Shown here: in pieces, positions 59,885 through 64,000 of the stretch | How positions within the stretch are numbered: position 1 is the first letter of the stretch | Layout of the letters: each line of letters starts with the position of its first letter | NCBI GenBank assembly: GCA_018907035.1 | Contig: JACCIC010000226.1 | Location: forward strand, 731,001-795,000 | Origin: Sycobia sp. Sy_11 | Taxonomy: Eukaryota; Arthropoda; Insecta; Hymenoptera; Epichrysomallidae | Length of the DNA stretch: 64,000 nucleotides | Direction of reading: 5' to 3' | Program-made: the position numbers and the translations under genes | The notes under the pieces: model-generated | The model's database searches: none | What the model saw: only the letters and a program-made list of their open reading frames with translations | What the model was told of the DNA's origin: nothing

Positions 59885-60475
59885 AGATGAGCCAATACGG
59901 AACGGCATGTACGGGCTAGGGACTTAGCGGGCGCCTCGCGCGTGAAACGAAAGGCGGATCAACAGGCGTGTGCTCGCACACGCACGCACTCTCCAACGCC
60001 GGGTGATCGATAAATCGTCGGCCCTTCGGACCGATGTCCGACAGACACTACTGCGAGATCGCCCCGCGCGGGCGCGCGTGCCTACTAACCACGACCTCTT
60101 CTATATTCGTTCGCGTGATCTCAGCGCTCGGGCTATTTCGTTGCTCATACCCCCTCCGCCTCTGACTCTCTTTCCCTCGCTCTCTTGCTCTCTCACTCTC
60201 TATTTCTATCGGACCGTCGTCCGCGTATTCGCATATTTTTGGAGAGCTGCCGAGACAGAATAGAGGCAGTCAGAGAGTAATAAAGGAAAAGAGACGGAAA
60301 AAAAGAGAGGGAGAGATAGAGAAAGAGAGTAGTCTGCTACAGCGGCAGTTGCTTCGACCTTCGAGGTTCGATGCACTCGGCAGGCGATGATGGTCTGTGG
60401 AGAGTGGCAGAACCGAGCGGTTTCCGGGTGCAGCCTTATCGAGTTGTGTTGATATATAGAATCGGCGTCTCCCTT
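59885..60475. promoter_or_regulatory. CpG-rich island inside the intron
   Basis: About 600 bp rich in GC and CpG (for example GCCCCGCGCGGGCGCGCGTG near 60,061), with a pyrimidine-rich stretch and a purine-rich GA stretch at 60,280-60,330. Overlapping frames on both strands (60,206-60,580 minus, 59,970-60,263 plus) look compositional. It could be an alternative promoter or non-coding exon for the downstream coding exon. Confidence 0.35.
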
Positions 60476-62584
60476 TGACTCTTTGACGTTGAAAAAACCT
60501 GCAATAACTACTGCACACGCGTGTATGCATATGTCTCGACTGTATTTTAAGCAAGCGGGGCACCCTGCAAAAACTAACACTATTTTATTTAGTTTATTTA
60601 CGCTTCTAAGTATTTCTCATGTCTATGGAGTTATTATTATTCTTACACTGATTTTTCATACGATAATTTATCTTATTATTCACAAAAATTATACGACTTC
60701 AATGTGCAAGCCATAACTTTTCTTTCAGAAGCGGCAATCTTTCAAAAATCTCGCGATCTAAGTATTTTTGGGCGCTCCAGTCACCTATTATTACATAAAA
60801 TGATTGTACATAATAGAGCATCTATAAATTGAAGATAAGGAGGATCACTATAAAAGTAAATACTGTTATCTTTGAAAACTTACTAAGCATATCGATATTG
60901 TTTAATATACGAATTTCGAAGCAAATAATTGATATAACAATGTTTGAAAAATTATGTTTTAACATGAGAATCGTGTATGTATCGTAGGAAAATTAAAAAA
61001 CATATTAAAAGTCATACGCATGAAATTGATGGATTAATAAGAAAAGTATAGGAAAATAAAAATTCCATTTTTATAAGTAAAAAAGGTTGTCTTCCAATTT
61101 GCGCGTATTTATGAACCTTTAATAATTAAAATAAAAATTATAGCTTATAAAAAGTTATTCTGCTTGTTTTTAAAATTAATAGTTTTATTTATAATTATCC
61201 GAAAACTTTTTTTGTCAACTCTCATTTGACGTCTAAATACTACTTCGAAAATAATGAATATTAATTTATTGATTATGAGAATTGAATAATTGATACATTG
61301 TATAATATAGAAAATCATTTATATTTCTTTGATTTTCGCTTAATAAAATTGACTTAATTATTTCTTTACTATGATACTGAAAAGAAATAAAAAAATTTAA
61401 TATTTCGAATTGGATGCGGCTGCTTTCACAAATTGAAATTGCAGAACTCGTTCGCGCCTATTTTATTGCTATGACAACATTGTAATCTATCTTTTTATAC
61501 TTCTATAGTGTTCCTTTATAAAGATATCGTTTTATGCTGATCCTTTATAGACCTACTTACATATAATAGTATACTAGTTGATAGAAGAAAGGTTTTAATA
61601 TTTATGAACGTTCTTGACTGTCAGTTCTAGGGCAAATTAAATTCGAGCGTAGGGTAAATAATAAAAAAATCACCGCTTTTAGTATTCATCTACCCATGGA
61701 TAAACCATAACATTGATTCTCTTTTATTGCAATAAATAGATGGCTGCTTTAAATCTTATTGTTTATAAAGATACATATAGGTTTCTATAGGTACAATATA
61801 GATTACAATGATCTAATGAATCTAAAAATAATATAATATTGATCGGAAATGTTGATTACAAGTGCATACACAAATGCATTATTTTAAAGGTCTTTTATGA
61901 ATTACAAAAATAAAAAGTAAAAACACAATAATATAATAAGATTCTCTAAATTAAGTATTCAAAAATAATGTTGCTCAATTCTTCTATATCATCACATATA
62001 GTATAATATGAAATATTGTTTTACACGCATTTTCCTGGATTTTAATAAATCTTTACAATTGAAATAATCCTTAGTTTTAAATTTTTCAAATTATTTGAAG
62101 AAGAACTGTATAATACAAATTGAAAAATAAAAAGCACAGACATCTTAGAAGAATTCAATACCATAATTGTGTGCTGCTGATTTCATAAAATAAAAGCTGT
62201 TTAGTCTAAAACTGACAGGACGAGTTCGGGAAAGGAAGAAATGAATGTTCGGGCGTACATAGAATATTTTGCACTTATCAAAGTAAATAAAAATATGTAT
62301 TTATTAATCTACCGTAAACAGAATAAATAAATGGCATAAAAAACCTCCACTGCTAGGGTGGAGGAAAAAGACGTATATGTAAATGGCAATATAAAATTAC
62401 GATTAATAACGAACTGTGGCTAATGATTCGAATCGCCGAACAATTTAATCCGATCGGATATTTTCATCCAACACACATTCAATACTAATACAGGCGTCGC
62501 TAATATAAGTATACGCTCTTACCATCTACGGAGTACTCCTGTTATTTTATAAGCATCCTTATAGTGAATAAGGTTCAAAAAAGG

Positions 62585-62800
62585 GGGGAGGGGAAGAGAA
62601 GCTCCGCGAATAACCTTCTGCTCTGTGTCTCGGTCCCAACGTCTTGGGCACGGGTTCAGCCCTAACCAAGACAGCAGCCACCGGGCACAAGTGCCGCCGG
62701 GAGCTCTCTCGGAGATCCAGGTAGGATGGAAGCTCCACAAGGCCCTGTACCTTGTCCCTTTGAAGCACCTCTTTGCTTTGCGTCACTTTTACGTACAAAC
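62585..62800. other. GC-rich block of unknown origin
   Basis: This is GC-rich compared with its flanks, with overlapping minus-strand frames at 62,519-62,798 (VQGLVELPSYLDLRESSRRH). The sharp edges and the poly(A)/poly(G) stretch at 62,577-62,590 suggest a repeat fragment, but I recognise no family. Confidence 0.3.
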
Positions 62801-63149
62801 TTAAATTCTATTACATTTGAATATCGCTTTCTGACTATGAGACCAACGGTAACTAAAATAACTTACAAATAACAAACTAACGAAGACAATATCTTTACAT
62901 GTGTTTCGGTCAGAGGTCGAACGCGAAGTGCCTCCTGAGCATCAATATATATTTTCCAGGATTCACTGAAGAAGGGGAAGGAGGAAGGGGAGAGAGGACC
63001 TCGCCGAATCTCGAGTAAAACTGTAGATGGGCCAATCTGCGTACTTTTAAGAAGAGGTTATAAACGTCACAGCGTTCGCGCGTGTGTCCTGCACGTGTAC
63101 ACGCGGAAGCGTTTTTCTAGCCGTCATCAATACTCGTTTATGAAACACA

Positions 63150-63237
63150 GGCAGGAAGAGGAGAGAGAGGGAGGGAGAGAGAGAAAGAGAGAGGGAGAGA
63201 GAGAGAGAGAGAGGGAGAGAGGGAGAGAGAGAGGAGA
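63150..63237. repeat. (GA)n microsatellite
   Basis: A purine-only tract of GA and GGGAGA units. Confidence 0.97.
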
Positions 63238-63907
63238 AAAAATGGAAAGTTATATAGTTATATTTTTCAAACCGACGACCGGCCACGTTGCTCCAACAAA
63301 AGCCATAAGAAAGACAGACGTACGTGTCTGCATTTATATGAACGGTCGTACCGGTTGGCCATACGCATTTTTATTCTAACAATTTTACTTGTTTCGCACT
63401 TTCAATAATAAAGTGAATATTTTTTAACACGTCTTTACTAAATTATTAGTCAGTTGTTAACTAAATTATTACTTTTTAGATATATTATTATTATCTATTT
63501 CATCAAATGCAATAAGTTTTTTTAAAATTGATACTGGATAGATTTCAATAACATAAAAATGCTAATTCTATGTATATATTCACAGCTATTAATTAGATTC
63601 TTCACGTTTTTTAATTAAACATGATACACTCTGATGGAGTTTGATTTATCCATGATATAATTTTAAAAAAATCGTTTCATTATCTAATAAACAGCATAAA
63701 AATCCATTGTAAAATTTTTAGCTAGTATATAAAATTTAATATCATAAAATTTTGATGATTCAAGAGAATGAATCACATTGTTCGATCATTCTATAAACGA
63801 AGATAAACCTTCCCTCACAATTCTATTCAAGAGCCAATTTAGACAGGTATCAGTCGAATACTCATGCTCATGCACCTAAAACCTTCGTCCCCGCTTTAAT
63901 TTTGCAG

Positions 63908-64000
63908 CATTAGCCTCGATCCCGAGGAGGACGCGCAAGAGCCCGACCTCTTCGACGGCTTCGCCAACTACCTTGATAAAGACCTGACAGTCACCGAGCG
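63908..64000 (+). CDS. Second coding exon of the unidentified host gene, partial
   Basis: After TTTTGCAG the exon supplies C to complete AAC (Asn) with the AA left by the first exon. It is then open for 30 codons to the window edge: ISLDPEEDAQEPDLFDGFAN then YLDKDLTVTER. The sequence is GC-rich and strongly acidic (PEEDAQEPD). The matching phase, clean acceptor and lack of stops support a real exon continuing to the right. The protein family is not established. An FxxFL-like stretch, LFDGFANYLDKD, would be compatible with the lead-in to the conserved part of a PARG, but this is a guess. Confidence 0.7.

Larger units (their letters stand above)
55577..63907 (+). other. 8.3-kb phase-2 intron
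   Basis: It is bounded by GTAAGT at 55,577 and by a pyrimidine-rich TTTAATTTTGCAG ending at 63,907. It holds several TA and GA microsatellites, an orientation-switching minisatellite, a retrotransposon fragment with an inverted partner, and a CpG-rich island. Unmarked parts (55,700-56,740; 57,816-58,560; 60,600-62,580; 63,380-63,900) are AT-rich with nothing recognised. Confidence 0.65.

Noticed and set aside
62519..62798. Overlapping minus-strand frames as a gene
   Set aside because: Two frames overlap in one GC-rich block with no domain; more likely a repeat fragment.

Overview
This window looks like insect nuclear DNA, most likely from a hymenopteran such as an ant. It is AT-rich with abundant (TA)n, (GT)n, (CA)n and (GA/CT)n microsatellites. 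It contains short CpG-rich islands, many decayed mariner elements and several non-LTR retrotransposon remnants of the R1, I/Jockey and possibly R2 types. There is no operon-like organisation and almost no dense coding. The organism call is inference from composition and repeat content only.

Layout. 1-2,153: a minus-strand 5' end of a non-LTR element (putative ORF1 running off the left edge) lies head to head with a plus-strand, 5'-truncated R1-type 3' end, with a (TTA)n tract between them. 2,160-4,370: AT-rich DNA, a 42-bp minisatellite and a CpG-rich block. 4,371-7,132: a decayed minus-strand I/Jockey-type retrotransposon (ORF1 pieces, RT, RNase H, no recognisable endonuclease). 7,133-15,590: AT-rich DNA with microsatellites. 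15,597-26,000: mariner fragments of at least three families, a TTAA-flanked DNA transposon apparently nested in an R2-like RT relic, and a chimeric short element with ends from two mariner families. 26,000-28,200: a degenerate repeat, a CpG-rich island with hairpins, and a weak solo-LTR candidate. 28,200-34,500: AT-rich DNA and another mariner. 34,590-36,780: promoter-like CpG-rich DNA. 36,768-36,947: a tiny retroposed insert with perfect 14-bp target duplications. 44,385-45,321: a deleted mariner. 45,873-46,803: a probable solo LTR inside a TA microsatellite. 48,651-50,289: a second R1-type copy (minus strand) with RT motifs and near-perfect target duplications. 50,575-50,890: a plus-strand mariner remnant.

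The only convincing host gene is at the right end. A first coding exon (55,446-55,576) with an excellent start context is joined across an 8.3-kb phase-2 intron to an exon at 63,908 that runs off the window. I do not firmly recognise the protein; a poly(ADP-ribose) glycohydrolase-like N-terminus is a weak guess. The intron holds an orientation-switching 60-bp minisatellite, an inverted pair of RT fragments, and a CpG-rich island.

The most unusual items are the chimeric mariner-ended element at 24.54 kb, the orientation-switching minisatellite at 57.3-57.8 kb, the TTAA transposon nested in an R2-like relic at 20.4 kb, and the R1 copy with a perfect 20-bp palindrome in its 3' UTR. No CRISPR array, rRNA or tRNA gene, or intact transposon was found.
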